The position numbers and the translations under genes were made by a program. From the NCBI RefSeq assembly GCF_003967555.1, contig NZ_BIFS01000001.1, positions 3,100,001 through 3,164,000 on the forward strand: a stretch of 64,000 nucleotides of DNA, written 5' to 3'. The notes under the pieces are model-generated. The model was not told the origin of the DNA. It did not search any database and was given only the letters and a program-made list of their open reading frames with translations. Source of the stretch: Dictyobacter kobayashii. GTDB lineage: Bacteria > Chloroflexota > Ktedonobacteria > Ktedonobacterales > Ktedonobacteraceae. This document shows positions 10,247 through 19,720 of the stretch, one piece after another; position 1 is the first letter of the stretch; each line of letters starts with the position of its first letter.

Positions 10247-11789
10247 GTAACTACTCAGTAGCCCATGCAATGGGGAAAGGAGAACCAGCAAAAACCGCAG
10301 CAATGGCAGCAAGCATTGAGCGCCCCTGCTTGCGCATGGTTGAAAGATAGCTGCGAATGATGCAAAAAGCCGTAGCTCCATCGTCACTGCGGAAGGTTCC
10401 GGAAATCTTTTGCTGCACTTTCACCATGCGTAAATCTCGTTCGGCGAGATTGTTGGTAAAAGGCACAGACAGGTCCTCCAGAAAACCCAACACTTGATCA
10501 GCTCGCTTTAAGAGCGCATCGAGCAGATTCTTGGAGGCTTCCTGTTTTTTGCGTCCTTGTCGTTTGGGCTGCAGACTTCCTGGGGAGGGGCTTGAGCGGC
10601 ATGCGTGGCAAAGCCAGCGGCCAGAATGGCAAAATACTGGGCAAGCCACTGCTCCCGTTCGGGGGTGGGGACGGCGCTCGCTCCTTGGAGGCGCCAGCGA
10701 TCAGCGGCTTGCTTCATCGCCAGCAACAGATCGAACATGGCTTGTCCCCAAGGCTGCTTCTCCTGTTCGGCGACATACAGGCAGTCGCGTAGCAGGTGGG
10801 CTCCGCAGAGGCTATGGGTACAGAGGTAGCGATCATAGCTGGACCAGCGATCATGCATGGAGCGGCCCTGATAGTGTGGCCAGATCCCAATCTGCTCCAG
10901 AGCCTGATGCCCTCGTTTGCGATGCCAGGAGTACAGGGTGAGCCAGGGAGTCGCATTGAGATGCATCCAATGCAAGATGCCTTTGACACGCATCCCCGTT
11001 TCGTCAGCATGTTGCAAGGGGCTGGCCAGCAGTAAGGTTTTGATCCGCTCGATGCTCGACTCAAGGGTCTTGGCTGCCTGAGCAATCCAACGGACCAGCG
11101 TGCCTTCGGACAACTGACACCCGCACAGATCAGCAAGAGCTTCACAGGTGCGTTGCAGTGGCACCAGTTGAAAGTGGGAAAGATAGACCGCCAAGGCTTG
11201 GACCTGCGGGCCATACTGGACAGCAGCATCGACGCCTGCCGGAAAAGACGCCTGCGTCACATGCTGGCAATAGGGGCAGCAGATTGCTTGTCGGCAATGC
11301 TCCTCGACCAGCAAACGCCACGTGGGCAGATCGTGGACTTGACGGCGTTCGTTGGTGATAGCTGCCTCCTGCTCAAGAGGGTACTGACATGCTTCACAGT
11401 GCGTTGGACGATGAAGCACGACGCTATCAGGAGTCAATGCTTGCATCAGGGTATGACCGTGGTGACCGGCTTGTCCACCGGAAGTCTTGCCGCTTTTGCG
11501 CCGCTGTTTGCCAGGTTTGCGACCCAATCCATCACTGGAAGGAGGTTTACTACTATTATGACTATCTTTTCCCAATCGCCGTTCAAGCTCTTCAATGCGC
11601 AACAAGGCACCTATGAGCAATCCTTCGAGCTCTTCGATCCTGCGATCTTTCTGCTCTGCTTGCTCTTTGAATGCCTCTGCTTGCTCTTTGAGCTCTCGGT
11701 AGGCTTTCTGAAGATTTCTCACTTCTTCTTCTGTCATGCTCTTAGTTTATCAGCTTTGTCCAGCTTTTCTCAAGGTACTGAGTAGTTAC
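10247..11789 (-). mobile_element. IS66-family insertion sequence, copy 1
   Basis: 1543 bp bounded by perfect 14-bp inverted repeats (GTAACTACTCAGTA at 10247-10260, complement at 11776-11789). A perfect 8-bp target duplication AGATTTTT lies at 10239-10246 and 11790-11797. 8-bp duplications are typical of IS66. It carries one transposase gene and no separate TnpA/TnpB, as in the ISBst12-type single-gene subgroup. It matches copy 2 apart from one missing G. Confidence 0.95.
10251..11737 (-). CDS. IS66-family transposase (TnpC-like), frameshifted copy 1
   Basis: The protein begins with a coiled coil (about residues 5-55), a SSKPPSSD basic region and a CxxC zinc finger (HCEACQYPL plus CCPYC), then the DDE core with QHADETGMRV and a C-terminal TNNLAERDLRM carrying the final Glu. 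As sequenced, the frame breaks after APPQEV at the GGGG run 10582-10585. Copy 2 has five Gs there and is intact, so adding one G restores the 495-residue protein. The stop codon lies inside the left inverted repeat. Confidence 0.9.
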
Positions 11790-12688
11790 AGATTTTTTTA
11801 TTGCTTGGCATTTTAATTGCTTGCCTGGCTACCTGGGGTTCAGTCGTTGTTGCCTATGCCAGTGAAGCGCATCCAGTAGTACTATCAGTAACTCCAACTG
11901 CCATACCAACTGTGGCTTCTAAAGTGATCAATGACCAGCTTGCTACTCCGGCACCTAATGTGGTACAGAGTGTGGTCTTCCAGGGTAGCACCACCAGGCC
12001 TGAGATCGCTTTAACTTTTGATGATGGTCCTAATCCTGTTTTTACGGGCCCGGTATTGAGTACTCTACAGCAATACCATGTCCATGCGACCTTCTTCTGC
12101 GTTGGCGAGAATGCGCGTGATTATCCCGACATGGTAGCTCAAGAGCATGCTCAGGGTAATATCGTGGGTAACCATACCTGGACACATCCAGACCTGACCA
12201 AGGCTTCGGATGCAGAGATCCAAAAAGAATTGATCGATACAAATAATATTATCCAGAGTGATACCGGCGTAACGCCGACGCTCTTTCGACCTCCCTATGG
12301 GGCGATTAATACAACAGTCAAGCAGCAGGCGCAACAACTCCATCTAACGCCAGTATTGTGGAATATCGATACCCAGGATTGGACCCGACCTGGTACCAGT
12401 GCGATTGTGCATGCCGTTCTGGATCATGCCAGCAATGGCGACATTATATTGATGCACGATGGAGGTGGCGATCGCAGCCAGACCGTTGCCGCTTTGCCAC
12501 AGATTATTGCAGGGCTGCAGCAGCAGGGTTTTACCCTGGTAACGGTTCCTCAGTTAATCAACGACATGCAGTAAAACATTCCGCCTCAATCCTAAATGTC
12601 TTTCCGTGTGGTGGCTCATCCGTGATAGAAACAGAAGCATTTACAATAGTATGCGCGATGATGCGTAAATGATGGGAGGAATGTTTAC

Positions 12689-13435
12689 ATGGATAGTCAA
12701 CAGACCTTGAGAGCACAGATGCGTGCCGTCACTATCTCTCGTGAGTATGGGAGTGGCGGTGGCGAGATTGCTCGTCGCCTGGCGGCAAAATTACAATGGC
12801 AATTGATTGATCATGACTTTGTGGTTCGTATTGCACAGACGTTAGGTGTTAGCGAGCATGAAGTTGAACTACAGGATGAGTATTCGCAGAGCGTGATGGC
12901 ACGCATTCTCTCCAGTATGCGCGCGGTTGATCCAGCTTTGCTGGTGGATGCGACAAGCGGTCAGGCCACCACTGAGGAAGGATATCACCAGGCACTTGTG
13001 AGTGTGGTAGAGGCGGTAGCCCGTGAAGGTCATGTCGTTATTGTCGGTCGGGGAGCTCAGAAAATCCTGGAACGCCAGCGCGATGTTTTGCATGTCCGCA
13101 TTGTTGCTCCCCTTGAGAAGCGCATCACATATGTAGTGCAGCGCGAAAACCTGGACCGAGATGCAGCGCGCAATCGTATCTTACAAAAGGATCGCCATCG
13201 CGAACGTTATCTGCAGAATTATTATCACGTCAATAGCAGTGAGCCCCATCTCTATGACCTGGTCCTTAACACCGGTATCATCGATATGGACAGTTGTGCC
13301 GATATTATCAGCCTGGCTCTGGAGCGCAAAGCTAATCGACTCACCGTCGCTGAACACGAACTGGGACCCGGCATTGGCTCTCCCCGCTATCCCAGCCGGC
13401 CTCAAGACTTCCGTTCCCCCAACAATCCCCTCTAA
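12689..13435 (+). CDS. Cytidylate kinase-like family protein
   Basis: A 248-residue P-loop kinase-like protein. The N-terminus AVTISREYGSGGGEIARRLA contains the SREYGSGG phosphate-binding loop characteristic of the cytidylate-kinase-like family (PF13189), and VVIVGRGAQKIL and RDVLHVRIVAPLEKR match its core. A lid-like region (NRILQKDRHRERYLQNYY) and NTGIIDMDSCADII follow. These proteins probably phosphorylate a nucleotide or related small molecule; the substrate is unknown and the canonical cmk is distinct. ATG 12689 has GGGAGGA upstream. A Pro/Arg-rich tail ends the protein. A strong terminator follows. Confidence 0.82.
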   Translation: MDSQQTLRAQMRAVTISREYGSGGGEIARRLAAKLQWQLIDHDFVVRIAQTLGVSEHEVELQDEYSQSVMARILSSMRAVDPALLVDATSGQATTEEGYHQALVSVVEAVAREGHVVIVGRGAQKILERQRDVLHVRIVAPLEKRITYVVQRENLDRDAARNRILQKDRHRERYLQNYYHVNSSEPHLYDLVLNTGIIDMDSCADIISLALERKANRLTVAEHELGPGIGSPRYPSRPQDFRSPNNPL

Positions 13436-13453
13436 AACTGAAAAGATATATGA

Positions 13454-13497
13454 GACAACACAACGGCTCCAGGCGCGCCCGGAGCCGTTGTGTTGTC
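13454..13497. terminator. Bidirectional hairpin terminator
   Basis: Perfect 17-bp arms (13454-13470 and 13481-13497) with a 10-nt loop, between the plus-strand kinase-like gene and the minus-strand small membrane gene at 13509. Confidence 0.75.
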
Positions 13498-13508
13498 CTT
13501 CCGCTCTC

Positions 13509-13742
13509 TTATCGCCTGAAAAAATTGCTTTCACCTTTTCCTTGCTCGCTCTCTTGATTTTTTTTGTCACGGGCAAGGACATAATTACTGGCAAATGGTC
13601 CACCAAGGAAAGCAATGGCAGCAATGCCTGCCTCATTAATAGCCTGCTGTAATGGCAAACCTATAATATATATGCTCACCAGTAGCCCAACAATAATTGC
13701 GGCTATCGTCATAAGCACATATTTCAATGTAAACTTTGGCAT
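13509..13742 (-). CDS. Small two-helix membrane protein
   Basis: 77 residues with two hydrophobic segments (around residues 8-28 and 37-52) and a charged, Gln/Glu-rich tail. The ATG has AAGAGG about 11 nt upstream. No family was recognised. It is the last of three consecutive minus-strand small membrane genes, which suggests a shared transcript. Confidence 0.5.
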   Translation of the reverse strand: MPKFTLKYVLMTIAAIIVGLLVSIYIIGLPLQQAINEAGIAAIAFLGGPFASNYVLARDKKNQESEQGKGESNFFRR

Positions 13743-13835
13743 ATGCTCACAATCCTCTTCTTATCATAAAATTAGTAATTGTGCATAAATGAATATATAT
13801 GTTACACGTATGAGCAAATAAAAGAGGATTTGTTA

Positions 13836-14051
13836 TTATATCTCCCTTTGCTTCTTTTGGGCTAACCCGAAACGTAACTGTGTATAAAAAGAAATGACCA
13901 CTCCCACAAGGGCCAGGATCGCGGCAATCCAGCCTAATGAGCTATTGAATTGAGGCGTCGCCTGGGAAAGTATAAGTATCGTCAGCACTATGGCAATCAG
14001 AACCAATAATCCTGCCAGGCTGTATAAAATGTTTCTGGTCTTTTTATGCAT
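13836..14051 (-). CDS. Small two-helix membrane protein
   Basis: 71 residues from ATG 14051 (an in-frame GTG at 14060 is the alternative). A positively charged start (MHKKTRN) precedes a long hydrophobic helix and a second helix (LGWIAAILALVGVVISFY), and the tail is basic. No family was recognised. Spacing to the neighbouring small genes is 93 and 35 bp. Confidence 0.5.
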   Translation of the reverse strand: MHKKTRNILYSLAGLLVLIAIVLTILILSQATPQFNSSLGWIAAILALVGVVISFYTQLRFGLAQKKQREI

Positions 14052-14086
14052 CTTTATCACTCTTAGTTAACTAAAAATTATCCAGC

Positions 14087-14287
14087 TTACAAAGATAGTA
14101 ACCTTCTTTTATCACCGTGAGTATACATTGCTGCAAACATAATAAGCAGATCAGCAGCAATCAGGAGTTGCCCAATGGCAGTTATTAACCATGCTTGTTG
14201 TCTGTTTTTTTCCCATTTTTGCCAGGAGCGTATGGATACAACGAGTACGGATATGCTGCAGGTCAATAAAACGAATGAACTTCTCAT
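14087..14287 (-). CDS. Small membrane protein
   Basis: 66 residues with two hydrophobic segments (residues 3-19 and 33-55) separated by a basic loop. GGAG lies about 9 nt upstream of the ATG. No family was recognised. It is first of the three small membrane genes on this strand. Confidence 0.45.
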   Translation of the reverse strand: MRSSFVLLTCSISVLVVSIRSWQKWEKNRQQAWLITAIGQLLIAADLLIMFAAMYTHGDKRRLLSL

Positions 14288-14593
14288 TACCGTTGTCTCC
14301 GGATGATAAAAAGAGTATTAGTAATTTAGCATCCGTAAAGAGATATATTACATTAGTAATTATAAAAATGAATGAAGTGAAAAATCAATCGTAAACAAGA
14401 TAGTATTTATATCTCTAAGCTAAATCTAATATTAAGGGCAGTAAGTCATGGATGCCATATTAATAGAATTAGATAAATGATTGTGGGAAGCCCATACATG
14501 TAGGAGCCGTTGAAGAACTTGTCTCGTTGGGAGTAGCAGGTAGCAGATGGTCGTGTCAAAGGTTCAAGCACTAATCTGCTACCTACAAATGGT
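14288..14593. other. AT-rich intergenic region upstream of the small membrane genes
   Basis: About 300 bp, AT-rich, with the MOSC-gene terminator hairpin at its right end. No further ORF or RNA was recognised. Confidence 0.4.
14536..14586 (-). terminator. Hairpin downstream of the MOSC gene
   Basis: Arms 14536-14548 and 14574-14586 pair with one mismatch over 13 bp around a 25-nt loop, immediately 3' of the minus-strand MOSC gene. Confidence 0.5.
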
Positions 14594-15430
14594 TTATGGT
14601 AGGATGCTAATGGAGTCGCCACGATGGACGGTGCCCGGTTGGATGAGGGTCGCATAGACACCGACATGCGCATTGTTGTGTTTGACTATAGTGCGTAGAA
14701 TGCCGAGATCCTGTGGCAAGTCTCCTTGCGGCAAGGTGGTCATGACGCAGCGCGGACATGGGTCCGTGATGCGTAATCGTACTTCTGGCCCAATCGCGAG
14801 CGTCTGACCTACCCAGGCGTTTTCAACAAAGTCGCTGGTGTCCGAAGTTGGCTGGATAACGATATTGGGCCGGAAGCGCCTGGCCTCGAAGCGACCCTGT
14901 GGATAGAATTCATGGAAACGATCCAGGGTAGCTGTGGTCAGAAGATAAATGGGAGCCAGGTCGAAGAATGTCTGTTCGGGCATTGCTTCATCTGTCACTG
15001 TATCGTTATACGTCAGGCCATCCACAGTGGGCCAGTATTCTTCAAGGGCAGGTGCCTGAATGCCAGTACTGGCCAGTTCAATGCGTCTTCCCAGGGTTTG
15101 TGAAACGACATCATTAAACTGAGCTTGCTCTGTCGTGATACTCTGCCCATTGGGCAAGGTTACACGTATTGCTGGTAAGTCGCCATTGATATGTGGTGGC
15201 TCCAGAAAAGTAGCTCGAAAATCAAACAGTCCCGGCCACTTACGTGGATTCTTGGCACTGGCAATTTTTCCTGTTTCAGTGTCGCGCAGGGCATAGCGGC
15301 GGTCACCAAGTAAACTACCCTCAACCAGTTCAACCGCATTCAATTCCTCACCCATCATTGATTTAATCGGATAACGCCACAGATTAACTACTGAGCCAAT
15401 CATGTGGATGTCTTTCTGCTGTGCTGGCAA
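14594..15430 (-). CDS. MOSC domain-containing protein
   Basis: A 278-residue protein with an N-terminal MOSC beta-barrel (VVNLWRYPIKSMMGEEL, GDRRYALRD) and a C-terminal MOSC domain (RFRPNIVI and the conserved cysteine in DPCPRCVMTT). The family binds a molybdenum cofactor-linked sulfur or oxygen ligand and includes mARC-type reductases and YcbX/YiiM-like proteins that detoxify N-hydroxylated compounds. TTG 15430 was chosen because GGAAGGAG lies 9 nt upstream; ATG 15403 is the alternative. It is 30 bp downstream of the APC permease and probably cotranscribed. The substrate is unknown. Confidence 0.82.
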   Translation of the reverse strand: MPAQQKDIHMIGSVVNLWRYPIKSMMGEELNAVELVEGSLLGDRRYALRDTETGKIASAKNPRKWPGLFDFRATFLEPPHINGDLPAIRVTLPNGQSITTEQAQFNDVVSQTLGRRIELASTGIQAPALEEYWPTVDGLTYNDTVTDEAMPEQTFFDLAPIYLLTTATLDRFHEFYPQGRFEARRFRPNIVIQPTSDTSDFVENAWVGQTLAIGPEVRLRITDPCPRCVMTTLPQGDLPQDLGILRTIVKHNNAHVGVYATLIQPGTVHRGDSISILP

Positions 15431-15460
15431 GATTTTATGCTCCTTCCCTTGTAGTATCGT

Positions 15461-16929
15461 CTAATCAATAACCACGCCTTCACTTATTGCCATCTCTGTC
15501 TCTTCATGCAGTGGCGCATGTTGGAGCACCGCCTCCAGGTCGGCTTCGATTTCTGGCAATACATTGGGGATACGGCGACTGACAACAAAGAGCCAGAGGC
15601 CGCCGATGACCATGTACGCGATAAAGATATACGGGAAGAGATTGACTGGATATGGCGGTACCGGATAGACGCTGCCCACGGTCGGGACGAACAAACAGAG
15701 GACGGCCAGTACAGCTAGCACGATATGACCTGGTTTGAGTTGATCGATGCGGCGTAGATAGACAGGTGCAGCGATCGAGATCAAGAAATAGGCGAAGAGG
15801 AAGGCAAAAGCAGCCAGTGTACCGGCATCATTGAAGGCCGTCAAAGTATCGGTGAAGAGTGAAAATCCGATTGGGACCAGGACCATGACGATAATGTAAA
15901 CGCTAATGGCCACATGCGGTGTCTGATTTTTGCTATGCGCCCTGCCAATGGCGGCTGGAAAAACTGAGTGGCGTGCCATGGGAAAGAGGATGCGAGCACC
16001 GGCATTCAAGCAGGAAAGCGAGAGCGAGAAGAAGCTGATAATAGCGCCGATAGAGAGCGGGATCTTAAAGAAACTTACGTTATAGACATCGGACAGTACA
16101 TTAAGCGGCGCCGCAATCTGATCCAGGGTCGTCTTATAGCCGCGTACCCCTGATACCTCAACATAGCTCATGAGCACAAAGAAGAGGCCAGTCAGGATCA
16201 GGCTCCAGATCACAGCACGGGGATGTTACGCAGTGGGTTTTTGGCCTCTCCTCCAAGCGCGGTAGCACTTTCAAAGCCCACCAGGCTAAAGATGCAGGCG
16301 ACCACGGCCAGGCTCATTCCTGGAGCTGTTACCCCTTTGAGGGTCGTCTGAGCTGTATCAACAGTGAAGCCATGCCCAAAGAGAACCACTCCCGCCAGGG
16401 CCAGGATAAATAGGACCGAGAGCCCTTCTAGAATTAAGGTCAGGATGGCTGAGACGCGAATATCTTTGTAGGCCAGACTCCAACAGATCAGACCGCTGAG
16501 TAAGAAAAAGCAGATCGGTGGGATATGGCCGCCAAATCCTAGTGCCGATAATAGTTGGTCACAGAAAATCGCGAAGCCATTCATTCCGGCAATCCCAATA
16601 AAAAGATAGGCCCAGAGTAGTGCCCAGCCTGATAGCACACCACCGCGTGCCCCCAGACCTCGACCTATATAAGCGTACATAGATCCCGGGGAGGTGGAGC
16701 GGCGTGCAAACTGGTTTAGATTGAAGACTACAAATAACAGCATAACAGTTGCAAATAGATAGGCCAGCCAGGCACCTGGACCAGCTGAAGCAAAGGTTAA
16801 GGGGATAATAAGGACGGCGGTCATGGTGGGCGAGATCAGTGCGATGGATTGGGCCAGCACTTCAGGGTAAGCAAGGCAGTTGGTGCGCAGACCAGTTGCT
16901 TTGACTTTAGCGGTCAGCGGAAGTTGCAT
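15461..16929 (-). CDS. APC-superfamily amino acid permease, one apparent frameshift
   Basis: Two overlapping frames form one 12-helix-type transporter of about 490 residues. The first (16929-16210) starts MQLPLTAKVKATGL and has the conserved helix-1 region ALISPTMTAVLIIPLTFASAGPGAWLAYL and FSLVGFESATALGGEAKNPLRNIP. The second (16213-15461) continues with AVIWSLILTGLFFVLMSY and the remaining helices. Adding one G to the GGGG run at 16219-16222 (plus strand) joins them as NIPRAVIW. The protein likely imports an amino acid or amine by proton symport. GGAGGAGT lies just upstream of the ATG. It is preceded by an unusual GC-rich leader and followed by the MOSC gene. Confidence 0.82.
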
Positions 16930-17413
16930 AATGGACTCCTCCTGGTGCGATTATTGTGAACATTGACTTGCAGTAGACAGAACAACACTATGACAGCTCA
17001 TTATATAAAGGCATGTTGAAGTCAGGCGCTGCCTTTTCTATAGATGAGGAATGTCCTGGTTTACTGATCTGCAGATGATCAGCTGCTACTTCGCTGCGCT
17101 GCGTCAGAAAAGTGGTTCGCCCGGTGCCTGCGTGGCTGCTGCTGGGCTGGCTTTGCCCCTTTATTGCGTAATTATGTGTAAAGAATTTTATAGAGAATTG
17201 AAATAAAAAATTATCCATATATGGGTATTGGATGATATAAAAATAGATACATGTATTTGTATAACATATTTGTATATATATTACAAGGTTTGCTAGCACG
17301 TAAAAAAATCTATTGTTATATTTCTTGTCTTTAATCATTTATATAACGATATTTTTGTATATATTGCCAAGCAGCCGATAAAATAAAACGATTTAAAAGC
17401 ATAAAAGCAGAGC
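16930..17413 (-). other. APC permease leader: GC-rich structured island inside AT-rich DNA
   Basis: This 484-bp gap upstream of the permease has a GC-rich, inverted-repeat-containing block at about 17075-17165 (minus strand), including CTGATC/GATCAG arms at 17067-17085. On the far side lie about 240 bp of strongly AT-rich DNA, which probably holds the promoter. No ORF in the block looks real. A structured 5' leader is possible but not assigned to a known class. Confidence 0.35.
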
Positions 17414-17445
17414 TTGACCTTGTCCTAAGGGGAAGGTTGTATAGT
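17414..17445 (+). promoter_or_regulatory. MerR-type promoter with dyad operator in a 20-bp spacer
   Basis: TTGACC (17414-17419) and TATAGT (17440-17445) are separated by 20 bp instead of 17, the hallmark of MerR-activated promoters. The spacer holds a dyad, ACCTT..CC...GG..AAGGT (17417-17437), closely resembling BmrR/Mta-type operators. The MerR gene starts about 27 bp downstream, implying self-regulation of the whole operon. Confidence 0.8.
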
Positions 17446-17471
17446 ATACCTGTACAAGCATGGAGGTATTT

Positions 17472-18302
17472 ATGAGGAAGCTATTGCGTATAGGGGAAGT
17501 TGCGCAGTTACTGGGTGTAAGCACAAAAACGATCCGTCACTATCATAAAATCGCCTTATTGCAGGAACCTGAACGAACTGAGTCAGGCTATCGGCTGTAT
17601 AGTTCTCAGGATCTCATGCGCCTGCAGCAGATTCGCCAGTTACAGTCCTTTGGCTTGCCCCTTAAGACGATCAAGTCTGTTCTGGGCGAGCCAACACGAG
17701 AGCATCCGTTACGCGAGATATTGCAGGCTTTAGATCAAGAGTTGGCGGTCCAGATCGGAGTGTTGGAGCAACGCCGGCAACGCATCCAGGCTCTATTGGT
17801 TGAAGATACCGCACTGGATATAGAGCAGCCTGCTAGCGCAGCCACTGTAGCCTGGGTCAAAGAGATCCTGGGGGAGCGTGTAGCACAGATCAGTCCCGAG
17901 GCTTTGCAATTTGAGGCCAACATCTGGGCCGCCATTAAAGATTTTCATTGGCCAGCGGAGTTTAATGTACAGGTACAGAATATAGTTAATCAGCTGGCTG
18001 GACAGGATAAGATGCTTGAATACCTGCTGCCTTTTTATAATCGGGTGCTCGCCCTGGAAAGCTTACCTGAGGACGCAGTCGAAATTAGCCAGCTGGTAGA
18101 GGAATGCCGACAGGATATGGATTTCACGGCACTTATGCAGCAACTTCACGAGCTCGCGCAACAAGTGCCGGCGCTGGAGATGCCTTTTGCCGATGTGTTT
18201 GGCGAGTTGATGAATGCAACCTTATCTCCAGCGCTACGCCGCTTCTTTGTAGAGCTAACACAACCACAGTCGACTTACCAATCGACGATTATAGAGGCTT
18301 AA
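17472..18302 (+). CDS. MerR-family transcriptional regulator
   Basis: The N-terminal winged helix is clear: RIGEVAQLLGVSTKTIRHYH, then GYRLYSSQDLMRLQQIRQLQ and GLPLKTIKSVL. A dimerisation coiled coil follows (around residues 75-110) and a helical C-terminal part of about 160 residues probably senses the ligand. No cysteine pair for metal sensing is seen, so an organic ligand or drug is more likely (inference). ATG 17472 has GGAGG 5 nt upstream and is preferred over ATG 17460, which overlaps that site. It is first gene of an operon with an ABC ATPase and permease, so it probably controls the exporter from the 20-bp-spacer promoter just upstream. Confidence 0.88.
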   Translation: MRKLLRIGEVAQLLGVSTKTIRHYHKIALLQEPERTESGYRLYSSQDLMRLQQIRQLQSFGLPLKTIKSVLGEPTREHPLREILQALDQELAVQIGVLEQRRQRIQALLVEDTALDIEQPASAATVAWVKEILGERVAQISPEALQFEANIWAAIKDFHWPAEFNVQVQNIVNQLAGQDKMLEYLLPFYNRVLALESLPEDAVEISQLVEECRQDMDFTALMQQLHELAQQVPALEMPFADVFGELMNATLSPALRRFFVELTQPQSTYQSTIIEA

Positions 18303-18322
18303 CCGCCTGGAAGGACATACGC

Positions 18323-19720
18323 ATGGATGACGTATCTCAATCTTTTTCATATACTGCCCGCCGCACAACCTACCTGACCATTGTCTGTTCGCTAGGCTTT
18401 TTGTTTTTAGCGGAGAGTGGTGGGGTCGCATTACTGGTGACCCTCTTAAGCCACAATCTGTGGCTCAGCCTGGCAATCAACCTATCGCACCTGGCCCTCT
18501 GCCTGTTCATCATGAAGATGATGTTGGCGGTCTTATTCACCAGACATCAGCTGACAAAGACGGCACTTCAGCTACGCTATGGCAGTAGCCTGAACGTCCA
18601 GATACCATATAGCGCGATCCTGGATATCCAGCCGGTACGCGACATGCAAGCTACGGCACAGCCTGTCAGTGCCCGTTACGACGCCGGAAAGCAGCGCATC
18701 ACTGCCTGCTTTTCGGACCAGGGGCAGTTATTGTTACGCTGTATCCATCCCTTACCACTGAAGCTGGGAAGAAAAGAATACCAGGTCAGTAACCTGCTGT
18801 TTAATGTTGACCAGCGCGATACCTTTCTGGCGCAGATAGCGCTGCTGCGAGCAACTGGCACGGCCGAGGAGCCGGCAGAGCTAGAATTTGCTCCTGTTCA
18901 GAAAAGCTCGCCAGCACCTACCGCTCCAGGGCTAGCTGGCAAGACGCAAAAGAGCGCCTTGCCTCTCCAGAAGTCCGCTATTCGTTTGCAGGGTTTGACA
19001 CGTACCTTTGCTGATTTTGTCGCAGTCGACCATGTACAGATGACGATACAAGAGGGTGAAATCTATGGTTTTCTGGGTTCCAATGGCGCGGGCAAAACAA
19101 CCACCATTAAGATGCTGGTGGGCCTGTTAGAACCTAGCTCTGGCCAGGTCTGGATGGGAGAATATAATGTCTGGCAAGATCCCGTGGCTGCCAGGGCATT
19201 GATTGGCTATGTGGCTGATCGGGCTTTACTCTATGAGCGTCTGACAGGGCGTGAGTTTCTACAGTTCCTGGCCCAGATACGTGGACTGTCTGAAGAACTG
19301 GCGGAGCGCAGGATTACGCATTTGCTGGAAATGCTGGCATTAAGTGATCAGGCAGGTCAGCTCTGTGGTTCATATTCCTTTGGTATGAAGCGCAAGCTAG
19401 CGCTGGCCGCTGCCCTGTTGCATGAGCCGCGTATCTTGATATTGGATGAGCCACTCAATGGCTTAGATCCACGCAGCGCTCGCTATATCAAAGATCTATT
19501 ACTGCAACTGGCGGCAGGTGGAACCACTATCCTGCTCTCAACCCACGACCTGGCCACCGCTGAAGCAGTATGCGACCGGGTTGGCATCTTTCACCGAGGG
19601 CGGCTCCTGGCAGAAGGAAGCACCTCCGAGCTACGCCAGCTGGCTGGGGCTGGGGCTGCGGACCTCGAAACCGTCTTTTTGCAACTGATACAGGAACAGA
19701 AAGCCGAGGTGACGGCATGA
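18323..19720 (+). CDS. ABC transporter ATPase with N-terminal membrane/PH-like domain
   Basis: 465 residues from ATG 18323 (AAGGA 8 nt upstream). Residues 1-75 hold two TM helices, and 76-178 a beta-rich domain resembling bacterial PH-like domains usually encoded as separate proteins. A linker leads to a DrrA/CcmA-type ATPase from about 218: Walker A GSNGAGKTT (252-260), a deviant signature SYSFGMKRKLALA, Walker B ILILDEPLNGLD and switch STHD. It is followed with a 4-bp ATGA overlap by its permease and preceded by MerR. This suggests a regulated exporter of an unknown toxic compound. The membrane-anchored ATPase fusion is the unusual point. Confidence 0.85.
   Translation: MDDVSQSFSYTARRTTYLTIVCSLGFLFLAESGGVALLVTLLSHNLWLSLAINLSHLALCLFIMKMMLAVLFTRHQLTKTALQLRYGSSLNVQIPYSAILDIQPVRDMQATAQPVSARYDAGKQRITACFSDQGQLLLRCIHPLPLKLGRKEYQVSNLLFNVDQRDTFLAQIALLRATGTAEEPAELEFAPVQKSSPAPTAPGLAGKTQKSALPLQKSAIRLQGLTRTFADFVAVDHVQMTIQEGEIYGFLGSNGAGKTTTIKMLVGLLEPSSGQVWMGEYNVWQDPVAARALIGYVADRALLYERLTGREFLQFLAQIRGLSEELAERRITHLLEMLALSDQAGQLCGSYSFGMKRKLALAAALLHEPRILILDEPLNGLDPRSARYIKDLLLQLAAGGTTILLSTHDLATAEAVCDRVGIFHRGRLLAEGSTSELRQLAGAGAADLETVFLQLIQEQKAEVTA

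Larger units (their letters stand above)
10232..12574 (+). pseudogene. Polysaccharide deacetylase, interrupted at codon 5 by IS66-family insertion
   Basis: The gene starts at ATG 10232 (five codons, MKKIF), is split by the IS at 10247-11789, and resumes at 11790. Removing the IS and one 8-bp duplicate restores MKKIFLLLGILIACLATW, a classic signal peptide, followed by a Ser/Pro/Thr-rich linker and a NodB-type domain. The domain shows the metal and base motif ALTFDDGPN, the HTWTHPD metal-binding motif, RPPYGAIN and a final LMHDGG. Such enzymes remove N- or O-acetyl groups from peptidoglycan, chitin or xylan outside the cell. A TTG at 11801 could restart translation with a signal peptide lacking its two lysines, so residual secretion is possible but unproven. 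Confidence 0.88.

Noticed and set aside
17075..17165. c-di-GMP (GEMM) riboswitch upstream of the APC permease
   Set aside because: A GCAAAGCC-like core and a GCACCGGGC stretch are seen, but the first hairpin and receptor spacing are missing.
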